DNA of 64,000 nucleotides, from assembly GCA_021904315.1 (NCBI GenBank), contig CM038911.1:3040501-3104500 (forward strand). The letters run 5' to 3'. Shown one piece after another: positions 1 through 13,110 of this stretch. The first letter of the stretch is position 1. The number at the start of each line of letters is the position of its first letter. The translations under genes were made by a program, and so were the position numbers. Below the pieces are notes generated by a model. It was given only the letters and a program-made list of their open reading frames with translations, was not told the origin of the DNA and did not search any database. Source of the stretch: Sphagnum magellanicum. Taxonomy: Eukaryota > Streptophyta > Sphagnopsida > Sphagnales > Sphagnaceae.

Positions 1-322
1 ATAATGGGGTTTAGCACCAAGGTCACTCTCACTCTTTCATCTTGTATGGGGACAAGTTCTTTTGGGAAGAGACTTAGCATGGATTGCATTGTGATTTACA
101 GCAGTTGTCTGCAAGTCCTCTTGTTGCTCAATGGTGTTGCTGGGCTTACTAAACAAATGTTGGGATCCTTCCAGTAAATGCTTTTGATATTGTCAGTTGA
201 TAACTCCTTTTGAAATGCATGCTATGCTCTATGTGAACAGCTGCCTGCTCTTGACACTCAATTTGTCTTTGGATTTGTCTGGCTGACATGTGGGAATACA
301 TGGGGTGTTGGGGGTGGAACAG
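1..322. other. Upstream intron or 5' part of the PPR gene
   Basis: No clear coding run is visible. The first supported PPR exon follows an AG at 321-322, so this stretch is most likely intron of the same gene. Confidence 0.4.
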
Positions 323-2618
323 AACTTTGATAAAGCCATGGCAGTGGTGAAAGAGATGGAGTTGGCTGGGGTGCCGGCTGATGTGGACACTTATCGAGTG
401 CTAATTTTTGCTTGCTCCCTCTCTAGAAACCAGGACAAGGCAATTCAGGTACTCTTGCAGATCAGTTGCAGGCTACAAGGATAAAGATTTTGAAGCTGTG
501 AAATGATGACCAATTGAAGACAAAGTTGAGGAGTCAATGACATTGTACATCATATCATGATTGAACACTCTGCTTGTCCATCATGTTTTTATCATTCACT
601 TCAGCAGTTTTAGGTTGCATGTCATGTGAATGCATTCTTGGACCTTGTGTCACAGTTGTATGAGCAGATGACAGAACGTGGGATAAAACCCAATCAGTCC
701 ATATACACAGTCATGGCCACAACATTTGCAAAATGTGGCAACCTTGATCGCAGTATTGAGGTGAGGCTTTTCTTCCTATTGTTGGAAAGCAATCTGTACA
801 TGGACATGTACCAAAAAGTAACCTCATCAAATGCCAGACATATTGTACAACAGAAACATCAAAGTCTTTGATTCAGAGTTTGCAGTTCACTGATATTACT
901 GGTCTGCAATGTGATGTGAGTCTATATCTGACTTTGCCTTCCTGCTCAACAATTTTCTCCAACAGTTGGTGTCCATCTCTCAGGCCACCTCTGACCTCCA
1001 TTTGATCTGTTATGGCTGCAGATGGTGAAAGGGATAGAGAGGTGTGGAGAGGCAGTTGGCACAGAGGCAAAAAGTGCCATCCTGGCAGGGTTGTCACTGG
1101 CTGGTCGCCTTGATGAAGCCATTGATTTGTATGCAGAAATAAAGAAGGAAGGAGTTCTTCCTACTGCCTATGCTGTCAGCTCATTGATGGTATGGTCTTT
1201 GAAGTCTCCCTCAGAGCAACTCCACATTCCTCTCTGTTTTGTCTTTTACTTTTGTGGCATCCTCCAACCTCAGGCTGGGCCACAGAGGTTCAGTAAGCAA
1301 ATTCTAGTCCTTTGTTTGGTAGTACAGACATAGAATGTGCATGATCTGGAAACTGCTGGGATGGCAGGCTGCATTGGGGAAGGCAGGGCACCTTGAGCAG
1401 ATGTTTGCAATTTTTGAGGAGTGTCGCAGTAATGACCAGTGGCCAAGCATGACTCATCGGCAGCGAGCTGAGCATCTCAACATTCGATGCATCACTGCAG
1501 TGTTCAATTGCATTCGTCACAACAATCTTGCGTATGTATCTTGAACTTTCTTGTCACTGCACATGGTAGAGGAAGAAGCATTGGAAGTGCAAAGAAGCAA
1601 AAATGACATTCTTCTTTTGAACTTGTTTGGCAACAGGCGAGCGGTAGAGTTTCTGCAGAAAGTGAAAGAGGAGGGCATTGCTGATGAGGCTGTGCTTTTT
1701 GACAAGGTAGTTTCTTTATTTCTCCTCAACATCTCCTTTTCTGCATGGACATTACTCTTAATTTCCTGGGAATTGCTCCTCCAAATGTAGAGAGTCCTTT
1801 ACTCTGAAAAGAGGTTAATGTTGGACAGCAAACAATCTGTCATCATCCTATAATGCCATTGGACAAGATAGTGACAGATTGGTGAAACTTTATCACCCCA
1901 GTATTGAGGAATGTTTGTGGCTGTCATCAGCTATTTCTTCACATATCGAATGGAGGAAGGGATGAAAACGAGATGTGCTGGTTGGATATTGAAGACGGCT
2001 TCGCAGTTGTAGGGGCTATGCGTGAACTGGGCTTACAACCTTCAAGAATGGCTCTGGAAGCTCTCTTGGATGGTTGTGCTGCCATGAATGACTCTGAACA
2101 AGCGCAACGGGTAGTTCGTGAGATGGAGCGGGAGGGTCTTAGTCTGAACATTTTCTCTATGATCAGGTTTCACCTCCTAATTTCTTTTGTAGTCAACAAA
2201 GTGAGTGCTACTGCAATAATTTTCTCAAAGCTTGGCAATGTTCATAACATGGAATTCCAATCTTTTGATTGAGTTGTATCTGTGTTGGGTTCTTGCAGGA
2301 TCAATAAGTAGGACATGTTCAGCACATTCTAGTAAGAAAACATTATTCAAACAGCTGACACTGCAATTTTGGGTGTTGTTGGGAGGAGGGCACAGGTTGT
2401 TTCGTGCATTGGTAGCTGGAGAAGATGAGGAGGGAGCACTTGCACTTTTAGACAAGATGCAAGTCTGTGACTTGCAAGATTCTGACATACAGGTTATTAT
2501 TCGTGAGACATTGCAGCCACATTATACTGCAGCTGCTGAGTCGGCAGAAGCTGCAGAATCTCCTGAGACGCTTCCTAGGGTTCGCAGGAGGGTTGAAGAA
2601 TTGATGTCACAAGATTGA
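323..2618 (+). CDS. Pentatricopeptide repeat (PPR) protein, 3' part of gene
   Basis: Seven exons can be read: 323-448, 656-760, 1022-1189, 1368-1531, 1637-1706, about 1972-2166 and 2396-2618, with GT-AG junctions and matching phases. They encode tandem 35-residue helical hairpins of the PPR type, e.g. 'AMAVVKEMELAGVPADVDTY', 'LYEQMTERGIKPNQSIYTVM', 'AIDLYAEIKKEGVLPTAYAV' and 'VVGAMRELGLQPSRMALEAL'. PPR proteins usually bind organellar RNA in a base-specific way and act in processing, stability or translation. No DYW or E domain follows; the C-terminus is acidic and ends RRRVEELMSQD. Several exons hold about one repeat each. The amino end, and any transit peptide, lies left of the window or in exons I cannot place in bases 1-322, so the start is missing. 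The start of the sixth exon is the least certain junction. The precise member of the PPR family is not recognised. Confidence 0.85.
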
Positions 2619-5600
2619 ATTGTAAATGTTAGTTGCCTCTCCTAGCACCATGAGTCCATGTAATAACAGCCAAATTTGATGATCATTTGTTAGACAGCAG
2701 ATACTTTCTGTGTCAGTTGAACTAGTTGCAGAGGAAAGGATATGAGCTTTTCCAGAGCTTTGTTTTGGAGCTTTATGGTCTCCAGCGGCACTTGTCTAGT
2801 ATTTGGGTGGCACATAATGCAGGGTAGTTTAGACATTGTTAGTTTCCTGCTAGTTGGCACAGGACCAGAAAAGTGTGAACAGTGAAGGGAAAGGTCATGT
2901 CTGTAAGAGATATCTGGTCTGGCGCCACTAGCCTATTCAGCCAGTAGGGCCACTACAAGAGTTGATGAGAGATATGGACCGAAATCCCATGGAACCATTC
3001 TGTGGAAATTGTTTCAAGGATTTCTTCAACAAATAAAACACAAGTGTATGGAACATTGGTGTTTGGACACTGCACTTCTACAATGGAGAACATCTATGGC
3101 TATGGGCCACTTCTGTTTGATAAGCATTCTTCCCCCACTTTTGGTGCCTGAATCATGACTAGTTCTCATCCTCAACGACATATGTCATTAACATCTTTAC
3201 TGTACATGAATCTAGCTATGGTACCTCATTGTTGTCCTGTTCCAGGTTTTACGGAGAGCCTTGGGTTGACTCCTGATGAGGTGCGCACAGATGCTCTTCC
3301 ATCTCACTCAATCTCTGGTGACGTTTTCAGTATAGAAAATTTGAGGATTGCAAAATGAGTGACGTTGGCTAGATTTAGAGTATTATCATAGATGAATGAA
3401 GAAAATTTAATCCATTGAGAAATCAGGAAAATTCTAAAACGTTTGATAAGAAGGTGGCAATTTCAGCAAACAAAGTCAAGTGTAGCATAGATGCCACCTA
3501 TTTTAGACCTTAAATACTGCTATTGTCTATCTAGTCTTGAATGTAATGTTTGTCCAATCTTGTTTAGTATCCAATTATGTTAATCCTAACATTGAATGTA
3601 GTGATCACCAACTTGTGTTTAGAGTCTTTACCTACTTAACTACCAGTCTCTTATATGTTCAATGCCCTTGATTGTGGCCTATTTTCTACCCTAAATTGTA
3701 TGTTGGTCAGGTGGAGGTGCTGCCCTTGCTCCTGTTGTTCTCCATCACAAGAAGGCTCATGTCCACACCTGGAATCACCTTCTATGCAGTGGTGTATCCT
3801 TTTCTTTCCTCAACCCTCTTCAATTATTTTTACATTTGTCTCTTCCCTTGTTATTATTCTTCATATTTCCATCGTTGGCTTGGTTGTGCATTCACATATA
3901 TAATGTCAAGGATGACATCAATTAACCCCAACATAGATTGTATGTAGGACATCTATGGAAAACTTCAAGCTTTGCTTTAAAAGAGATAAAATACTTTAGA
4001 TGAGAATTCACGTAGTTTTATTCATAATTCATAAGTGAAGTTTGTTTTTGAATTTTCACCTTTCATCCATAATCAAATGAAATCCATCCATTAAGATTCA
4101 TATATTTATCTAGTAGATAGATTTCATCCATCGTTTTTCGAAGCTTGTCCATAATTGTCATGATAAGATTTAAAGAAACTAACATCTCCTTAATGATGGG
4201 TCTAACTTCCTAAATAGATATAAATGAAGGCCATATAACTCATTACCTTCAACTTGATCAACCTTAATCTAAAGTATTACCTTACACCATAATCTTGTGC
4301 ATTTTGCTCCATTTCCTCAAATTTTCATGTTACAAATTAAATCCCATTTGGGTACAAACCCTACATATTTTGCATTCATTTTCATTTATCATGAATACTT
4401 GGAATTGTTCTTAGGGCTATTTTTTTGAAGTTTGTCATAATCGTTGTGTCAATTTGTGAGTCTTTTACTCATTTGATTCTAATGCTTAGTTAGACTTGTT
4501 GAGGGTGTGGTGTGCTCAAGTTTTTTTTAAAGGTTTCATCATTGTGATGTTCTTCATGCTACTCACATGGTTTTCACCATCCTTGTGGTCTCATTTTTTT
4601 TCATAACAATACTTGTGGGTGAAGTGCATCATGACTATTCTCATTTCCTTGTTGTACCCATTGTCAAAACACAACATCACTTCGTTCTTCCCCTTGTTGA
4701 TCCAATGGTTTACATCACGGTTCAATCTTTCTATGTTCCTAAACACTATTTATATTGCAATCACTATGATTGTGATCTTCCCTTTGTTGGTCACAAGGGT
4801 TCCATCACCATTTCCTTATGTCAAAGTGTTGATTGCATTATTACCCATCATCTTGATCATCTTGGCCCACTTGTAGGTGCTCATTGCTTATGTGCTTGCA
4901 ATTATTTGGGTTTTGATGTGGTGTTCATTGTTGCCTCAATCATGCTTCAAGACCTCTTGAGTTTTTTTTATCATAGTTGTGTTATCCCTATTGCTTTTAT
5001 AGTTTTGGCCAATAATGTGCTTATGTAGTCTCTTGGTACTCTCCATTTCCTAGCCTTGTGCAAGTTGGTTATGATATAATTACTTATATAAATTTCAATT
5101 TATATGTTGCAGTGAAGGCAATGACTTTTAAGTTTTTAATCCCATGTACCCACATAGTTTTTGAATGTTTATTTTGACCTAATGACATATATTATATTTA
5201 GGAATTAAATGATTCATGATAAGCAACATCAAACCTAACCTTGTAACGAATTGAACCCATAATAATTTGTGGCAATGATATTAGGTGATGTCTTTTGTAT
5301 GTGTTATAATAATGAAACATTTCAAAACAAAACTTGTCATCACTAGCAACTTTTAATGTTGAATGAAAATATTTATTTTGTCTTTTTAAAAACAAGGGAA
5401 ATCCCATTTGGTTATCCCTTTGGCAATTCATGCAATATGGGCTTAAGGTCTAACACATTTTTGTAACAAAATGACATGGAACGCCTTTTGACAATCCTCT
5501 TTATAATGATGAATGGACTTCAAAATCTAGGTGATAATTTAGAACATTTTTCAAGGTTCAAACTAGTACATTTGGGTTTAACTTTTAAAAAATGATCATT

Positions 5601-6600
5601 CACCTTGAAATATTCATGGGTTTTGTCTTTGTCAACATAAAACTTGGCACATTCTTATGCACTTTAAATTTAGGGTATATCAAATATCAACAATCATTTT
5701 ATTTTAAGAAAATTCTCATTTTCAAAGTGTGTGTTGAAATATAAAAATGGAGTTAAATTGATCACCTATAAGTTTGTTCAATGATATCAAAGGTAAAGAA
5801 CAATGAACTGAGTTTTAGTTTTGTAACACAACCAAGGTGCATTTCCCAAGAAAAGTATGGGGGATGGAAGCTTCAGGATAAGATAAGAACAAATTCATAA
5901 GCAAGAATTCAAGGTGAAATCAATATACACAAACCAAAAAAGAAAGCAATTAATGCAAATTGGAACCAAAATAATGGTGAAACAAATCACAAGCAAACTA
6001 ATTCACAAGACACCATAATTCAAATTTGCAAGGAACTCATCATTCTCTTCCTTACAATATATTGTGTGACTATTGACAAGGCAATATAAAATGTCCAAAA
6101 ATTTAAAATTTTGAAAAGGAGTCTTAATTTATTTTTTAATTTGTCAAATTGTGAGTCCCATAACTTTGCAAGCTCATAATTCTCACATATCAATTTTCAA
6201 CTAAAATGTTGTAACCTTTGAAAAGACCTTTCCAATAACATATCACACATTCACACATTCCATGCTCCAATTGGAAATGTTTTGATGGACTTGTTTCTTG
6301 AATTCTTATGGTTGAAAATCAAGCCACTAATTTTATTCTCAATTATTCTTTTGTTCGTTTAACTTGAGCTTCAGATCTCCAAATGGGGAATGTGATATTT
6401 TTGATATATACATTTCAATACCTTTCCAATAGTATAAAGAAAGCCCAAATTGGACCCCATTTCTATTTTTAGTTTAGTTTTAAAAATTTAGGATACCATG
6501 AAACTTCAATTCACAAAGTGCAAAAGTCAATTGGAAATGTTACAACTTTCTTTTCATTTGTGAGAATGTGTTTGAATTTTGGAACACTATTTCGACCCAT
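2619..6600. other. PPR 3' flank followed by AT-rich non-coding DNA
   Basis: Bases 2619 to about 3300 have gene-like composition and are likely the 3' untranslated region and flank of the PPR gene. From about 3.4 kb the sequence becomes strongly AT-rich, with poly-T and poly-A runs. Open frames here (for example 4567-5028, +) are hydrophobic by base composition and show no family motif. This may include the outer parts of the decayed retroelement that follows, but I could not find end repeats. Confidence 0.5.
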
Positions 6601-9400
6601 TCCTTCTTTCATGCCTTACTATTGGCTACAAGCCCAAAAATAAGGTCATGACATAAATAATTATCTCCATATAACCTACATGGAATGAATTCATTAAAAT
6701 GGAAGAATGCCAAATTGCATTGTAAGCAAATTCAATTAGGCACAAGTATTGTTCCCATGTTCCTAATTTATTCCACATGTACATTTTTAACATGTCTTTT
6801 AGTGTTTTATTTGTCTTTTCAATTTGGGCATTAATTTTCATATGGTAAGCATTACTCAACTTGAGTTTAATGTTTAATATTTTAAACAATGAATTCCAAA
6901 CAATTGAATCAAAAATTTCAAATTCTATCAATACGATCCATGTTCACATTTCTTAGTGTAATTATGACCTTGGGTTTTGACTTGTTTTATTTTGGATATT
7001 TGGCATGGGAATATATATATGTCTTCATACTTACCCAAAATATATATTTTTATGTCCATGCATTACGATCCTTTACGAGTTTGTGGAGGATTGCAACAGG
7101 GAATGTAAAATAAAAACACACTTCAAACTTGAAAGAATAAACTTTGAAGTGGCCTTCCATGAAAAAATGTAAGTAGTTAGATAAGATTAGAAACTAAATA
7201 ATACATGGGAGAGGTCTAGAAAAGGAGAGGATAAAAGAGTATATATAGGAAAAATTTGAAGAATTTGTCTTCTTTTCATTTTGGATCATGTAACAAGAAA
7301 TAATAAGATAGATGATAGGATTGTTCCTTTGAGAACGCCACGTTGGGTGGTGAATCCATGCACTTGCATGAATGTAAATCTAATATTGTCAAGGCATGAA
7401 ATGTATTGAGTTTTGAACTTATTGTGTGATGATTCTATGCTTGTCATTTGTTGGTTTATTTGCAAAGTGCAAAAAGTGGTCAATTGTGACAAACTATTTG
7501 TTGGATTGGGGAAGTTTGGTAGTTTAAAATGTAATAGTGTGTAAACCTAGTTGGAATTAGTGGCAAAAACTATGTTTGTTGCATAAACGGTCATGAGTGT
7601 ATGTGATGATGTTGATTTTTGAAATTTTAGAACCTCTAAAGTTGTTTTAGATGACATGCCACTAAAATGGCTCATGAGGTTACAAAGTCATCAAAGTCAT
7701 AAAGTAGCCCAAAAGTGAATTGTTCTATTGTAAAATACATACTTACAAAACCATTGTTGAGGTAGACTAGGTGATTTCCTTTATGTGGATCTTGTGTTTT
7801 TCTTTCATTATAGGAGTTTGAAACAAAGGGATTGACCCCTTTGGCAAAAACATTTTATTAAAAAAAAATTCCAACCTAGTGAAAGGGAAATAGTACACCA
7901 TTTAAGTTTTTTGAAACCCTAAATGACCTAGTATGAGAATATGGTGACAATCATAAAGGATTATAATATAAAAATCCTCAAAATTGAAGATGCAAACCTT
8001 AATGTCAAAATATAATATCCCATTGTCAAAACATAGGTCATATGTTTTTGATTTTCCTCATGAGACATTATTTTCACACAGTTTCATAAGATTCCTTAAA
8101 CCATGTGTCTTCAAGGACATTATATTTTTTAATGTCCTCCATCATGGTATTTCTATGGTTTATCAAAGGACATTGAAACAAGGCATATTTAACAAAAAAA
8201 TTCCTTGCTCTTCATGTAGTGCATTAATTGGCCAAAATCAAACTTTTGTAACTTTTTCACCCACGTGCATGGCCTTCTACTTAATTCAGGTTGAACGATT
8301 AAACATTTTAGATTTTCATGGCCAATTTTAATCTTAAATGTTTTTTCTAACAAATAATGGTTCCAAAATTTCAAAACATGGATCATAACCAATAGCTATT
8401 TTTCATGGGTTGGGAAATTAAATTCTATAGGTATCATATTTTTAAATTCATAAATAATTACTTACCCCTTTTACATTAGTACAACACCTATAACCAAGTT
8501 TTTTAACACTTGTGCATAATACTAACCCATGACCCACCCAAACTTGGGTCAATGACCTTCAACACATGAGTGAATGTTAAAGCATTTTTCAAAACTTTTC
8601 TTACAATTTGGCTACATTTTATACTTTGGGAGCTATTATCCCTTTTTTAACAGATCAACTAAAAGCCTTACAAATTGTGTAAAAACTTTTGTAAACTACC
8701 TATAACAATTGAACAACTTAAAAAATAATTGTCACCTTCATATCATATTTGAGGATTGATCATTCAACTACAACCTTGATCTTTTTATGATAAATTGGCA
8801 CTCCTTTGTCCAAGACTATGTGTCCAAGGTATTCCACTTGGTGTATAAAATTCACATTAAAAAAAATGGTGTAGGATTCATTGGTTTTTAGAACTTCAAA
8901 CATAGTTCCAATGCTTCAAATGTTGTGTTGGATTTGGAATAAACTAATATGTTGCCATCACAAACCTTCCTAAGTGCTTATGAAAAAAAGAGTTCATAAA
9001 ACACATAAACATGAATAGGGTGTTATTAAGCCCAAATGGTAACACAACAAATTCATAGCGTCCATGAACTATTTAAAAAATTGTTTATGGGGATGTCTTA
9101 ATCCTTCACACAAATCTAACAATAAATCTTGAGGTCTATTTTGGAAAAAAATTAACGCCATGCAAGTGATCCAAAATATCATTTATCCTTCATAGGGGAA
9201 ATTGATTCTTGATATGACTTTGTTAAATCCCTTATAATGAACACAAAATCTAAAGGTCCCATCATTATTTTTCACAAATAGTACAAAGGCACCCCAATTA
9301 AGGTAAGTTTATAAAAACATTGTATGAATATTCTTCTTCCAACTTTTTCACCTTTCCATTCATATCACTTACGTCTTTATTATCATCCATCAACTCATGC
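6600..9400 (-). mobile_element. Decayed Ty3/gypsy LTR retrotransposon (pol region)
   Basis: On the minus strand the usual Ty3/gypsy order is recognisable: reverse transcriptase at about 8.8-9.35 kb, RNase H at about 8.2-8.4 kb and the integrase core at about 6.63-6.93 kb. The reverse transcriptase part carries a 'YEFVVLPFGL' type motif and a 'VEYLGHIV' type motif, the RNase H part a 'HYLLEKTFKIKIGHENLK' type motif, and the integrase part an 'AYHMKINAQIEKTNKTLK' type motif. RT before RNase H before integrase is the gypsy order, not copia. The element is a fossil with many breaks and strong AT drift; it looks old. Neither LTR, gag nor the primer-binding site could be identified by eye, so the true ends may lie outside this range. 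Confidence 0.8.
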
Positions 9401-12400
9401 ACATTTATAGAAAACAAAAATTACATTATTTTACACACATTTATTGAATGTTAACTTGTTTAGTAGATAAGAAATGAATATTGGGGAGGGTTTGCATACT
9501 TGTAAGTTCAAAGGGTAATTGGTGACAAAAACTAACCCAATTTAAGTGCCACCAAAGTGTCCATAAGATCCAACAATTGTATGCTTAGAATGAGATCATA
9601 TTCATTCCCAAACCATATTTCACAATCCATACATGTTTCCAAGCATTAATTAAACTAACACATTTTTCAAATAAAAAGCAATGTTATGGATGTAAGAATT
9701 GGACAACATGGTCATAGTGGAACCCATGGTTCTCAATGGTAAGCTTAAGGTAGATGCATAAGTTTGAAACATTAGATTATGTGTACTATGTGGGGCCACT
9801 AGCACTAGTGTGTGAGCTTACCACCAACCTATGCTTTTATTCATTTTGCAATGGGGTTTTGAAGCACCATTCGTTCCAAAATTGTTACATATACCTTAAA
9901 AGGTCTAGTTAGATGGTAATTTATAAAATTTGAAATAAAGTCTAGTAAATTAGAATAGTTCATGGATAGTTCATGAAGATTGTTGCAAAAATCATTGTTG
10001 AGTATAATGCAACATCCTTTTGAGTTGCATTATGAGTTTAAGCAATGAAAAAATTAATTATAAACACTTTAGTGTGTTTTTACATTTCATATTTTTGTTA
10101 TTATCATCTCTTATTTTGAATTTTAACAACATATTTTAGTATATGGGTAGTTTCAAACACATGTCTATTGAATAATTAATTAGATTTTATTATTCTATTT
10201 CGAAAGAAAAAAAATCTCAAATGTTCAAAAATATTTTTCAATATGTTTCACAATTTTTTTTGAGATAAGTAATTTATGAAATTTTTAGTATTTAAAAAAT
10301 AATATAATGTGTGCCAAAGTTACCAAGGCACTATGGAAATACATAAGGAAAGTAACTAAATAAAAAAATGATAAAATTGCATAAGTGCATCAATTTTGAA
10401 ACCATAAAACTTACAAACTTAGGTAATGGTTAGCTAAAAGTTGATTCCTAAAAAAAACTTACAAACTTAAGTAATGGTTAGCTAAAAGTTGATTCCTAAA
10501 AAAAAGAATGCAGCCCATATGAAAGCCTCCATGGAAGTTTTCTTGAACCAGGTCCCAAGATGAGTATACAAAATTTTTTTTTAAAAAAATTACCTTAAGT
10601 TTGTCCAACACCAATATGAAATATGATCTTATGTTTTAGTTTTGGAAATCTTTGGTCATTGTAGTTTTTGTGCTCGTGACAAGGGGAAGCCACTTTAACC
10701 TATTAAAAAGGCTAGATTTTTTGCATTGAGCATAAAATGTTGCAAACAGTGTTATTTTGTTTTAATGTTGGTTTGAAGGTACATAATGAATAGGAGGTAG
10801 CAAAGTACAAGCCAACCATTGAGAAATCTTTATTATTTCCTACCTCCATGCCGAATGTGAATGTGTTGTCTCCAAATATTTTGGACTTCGTAGTGTTTTA
10901 TGTGACTTTGTAGTGTGTGTGTTTAAACAAGGTAATGTAGACTACATGGAACACTACAAGGCAACAATAGTAATGTGGATGGTAATAGCTACATGGTAGC
11001 AAGAAACCCCTCAAATCATAGATGTTTCTTGAGTGTGGAATGGTAACAAAACTATCATTGAATGTATTTGTGAGTTAATGGTTTAATGAGTTAATTTGTG
11101 AGTTCTCAATAGTTGTTGCTAATAAAACCATCATCATGCCATCCGATTTTTTTGAACCATTGGGCATTTGTTGAGTACCATAGGAGGTAGAGTGGATTTC
11201 AAGTCACTGAACCTTCTTTGCACATGTTTTGGCTTATCTAAGTGGGTTTAGCTAGCCACTTTCACAGCAAAACTTCTAAAGATTGAATTAAAGCTCTTGG
11301 CTTGTGCCTACTTTGCAACCTAGGAAAAACCCTCATTTTTTCTTTGATGCATTCATGCAACAAGATTTACCAAAACAATCTTTCAAACCATAATCTAGGC
11401 AAATGACTCTTGCAGCCCCAATCACACTCTCACAAGCACAAACCACAACCAACTCAACAAAAACAAGGCCCAAGTTTTGCACACAAGCGTAACATATAGA
11501 TTTTTACATTAAGAACAACAACCACACACAACTTTTATCACCCAACTACAAGCACTGAGGCACTACTTTAGAAGAGAGTCCTCTGTTGAATTTTGCAAGC
11601 CAAAAAAAACTATCTACCATGTTCCTTGGTACTTTGCTTTCTAGCTTCCATGTTCTCCCCCATGCCTTCTTTTCCATTGACTTCTAGAAGCCTTCCAAAG
11701 CCTACTTACAACTTGTAGACAAACACTACCTCCAACATGCTAGCTCCTACTTCAACCAATCACAGTGCAATGATGACTAATATAACCAAAAGGGTGTTAA
11801 AGGTCTATAAGGGACGGTTCCATCATATTTGCCAATCATTTTGTGTGGCACCTTTGATTCTATAAATAAAGCTTTGTATAACATGCAGCTTTTACCATTT
11901 CAACGTGATATCTCTTTTCATAACAATTCTTAATTGTTTGCCTATGGATGTTATGGATCCAAATTAAGCTATTGATTAAAAGAATGATAGTTGTGATTAT
12001 GTTGTTTAAGTCATGATCTTTTGGACGAATGCACTTCAACAAGTTCTAGTTGGAGATTCATTTGTAGGTTCTTTAAATGCCAAGCCACAATCACCATGTA
12101 TAAAGGTTTGTATTTGCAAGCAGTTCACTAGAAAGCTTATGGTTTCAATTGCTGTCTGGTCTAATTCACTATGAAAATCTAAACCCAAATGCATCTTGCA
12201 CAACATTGTTTTGTTATGTTGTGATGTTTTGCAATACAATCATTGTGGTCAATTCCAGGAAGTGTCAATTTTGGGCTTTCAAATTCCCAAGTCAACACCT
12301 CATTAATTCTTAAAACAAAATCCCTATCAAATCCACAAAAATGTTTCTTAAAAATTCACCATTCAAGCCTAGAAATATTCCAGATATTCAATAGATTCTG

Positions 12401-13110
12401 TGACTGGAAGGAAATTGACTAAAATAGGAAGAAATTGTTGATCCAAACCTGTCAAATTGGAGGCACATCAACAGTAGCTGCAACAACAGTCAAATTGCAG
12501 AGTGGTGGTGGAAGTCCTTGTGGAGAGTCCCAAATCCAGTTCCATTGCAACAGTAAGTGGAGAGCTTGCTGCAGAGTCCTTCATATGTGGATAGCATGGC
12601 CCACTGCCTGTCAAAAGGTTTGTCAATTCTGATTTTGTGAGCATGTATGGCAGCATATACACCACAAAGATGCTTCTTGGAGTGTGAAATAGTGTATACA
12701 ATGGCATGAACATGAGGTTTTGGAAGAAATAGGGGTCAAAGATTTTGCAAAGTGGCTAACAATGGCTCTGTCTCATACATGACAGTAATCTGTATCTGCT
12801 TCCCAGGGCATCGACTAACTTTCCCATGTATTCAAACCTGTTAATGACAGCCCTTTGGAGACCAAAGATTTTCAACTGAGAGCTTCCTGAGCACTGAATC
12901 ATGTGCTCAGGTCTACGACACATGGGTAAAATCTTCTGAAACCCTACCTATCTGCCATATGCAAGTGGGCAAGTAACATCAGCTATGAAAGGAAGAGTGA
13001 GGCAGAGACATGTACTTTGCAAATAGCTTGAGAGGTTCTTTCTGCTGTTGTCATGCCCCTGTACTAGCTCATGGTGCCCCTCACTGCCCAACTGTGCAAA
13101 CATGATCTGA
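9400..13110. other. AT-rich non-coding DNA, then 3' flank of the NYN gene
   Basis: From 9.4 to about 11.9 kb the sequence is AT-rich without recognisable coding motifs and may contain further remnants of the retroelement to its left. From about 12.0 kb the composition becomes less AT-rich. Bases 12.4-13.1 kb are the probable 3' flank of the minus-strand NYN gene. Short open frames there have no family features. Confidence 0.45.
10405..10500 (+). repeat. Tandem duplication, 48 bp unit x 2
   Basis: Two adjacent copies of a 48 bp unit containing 'acttacaaactta' and 'ggttagctaaaagttgattc' differ at about one base, apart from the poly-A joining them. The near identity means a recent duplication by slippage or unequal exchange, in contrast with the decayed surroundings. 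Confidence 0.85.

Noticed and set aside
4567-5028. Plus-strand open frame of 153 codons
   Set aside because: Hydrophobic peptide driven by T-rich codons, no motif, inside an AT-rich desert.
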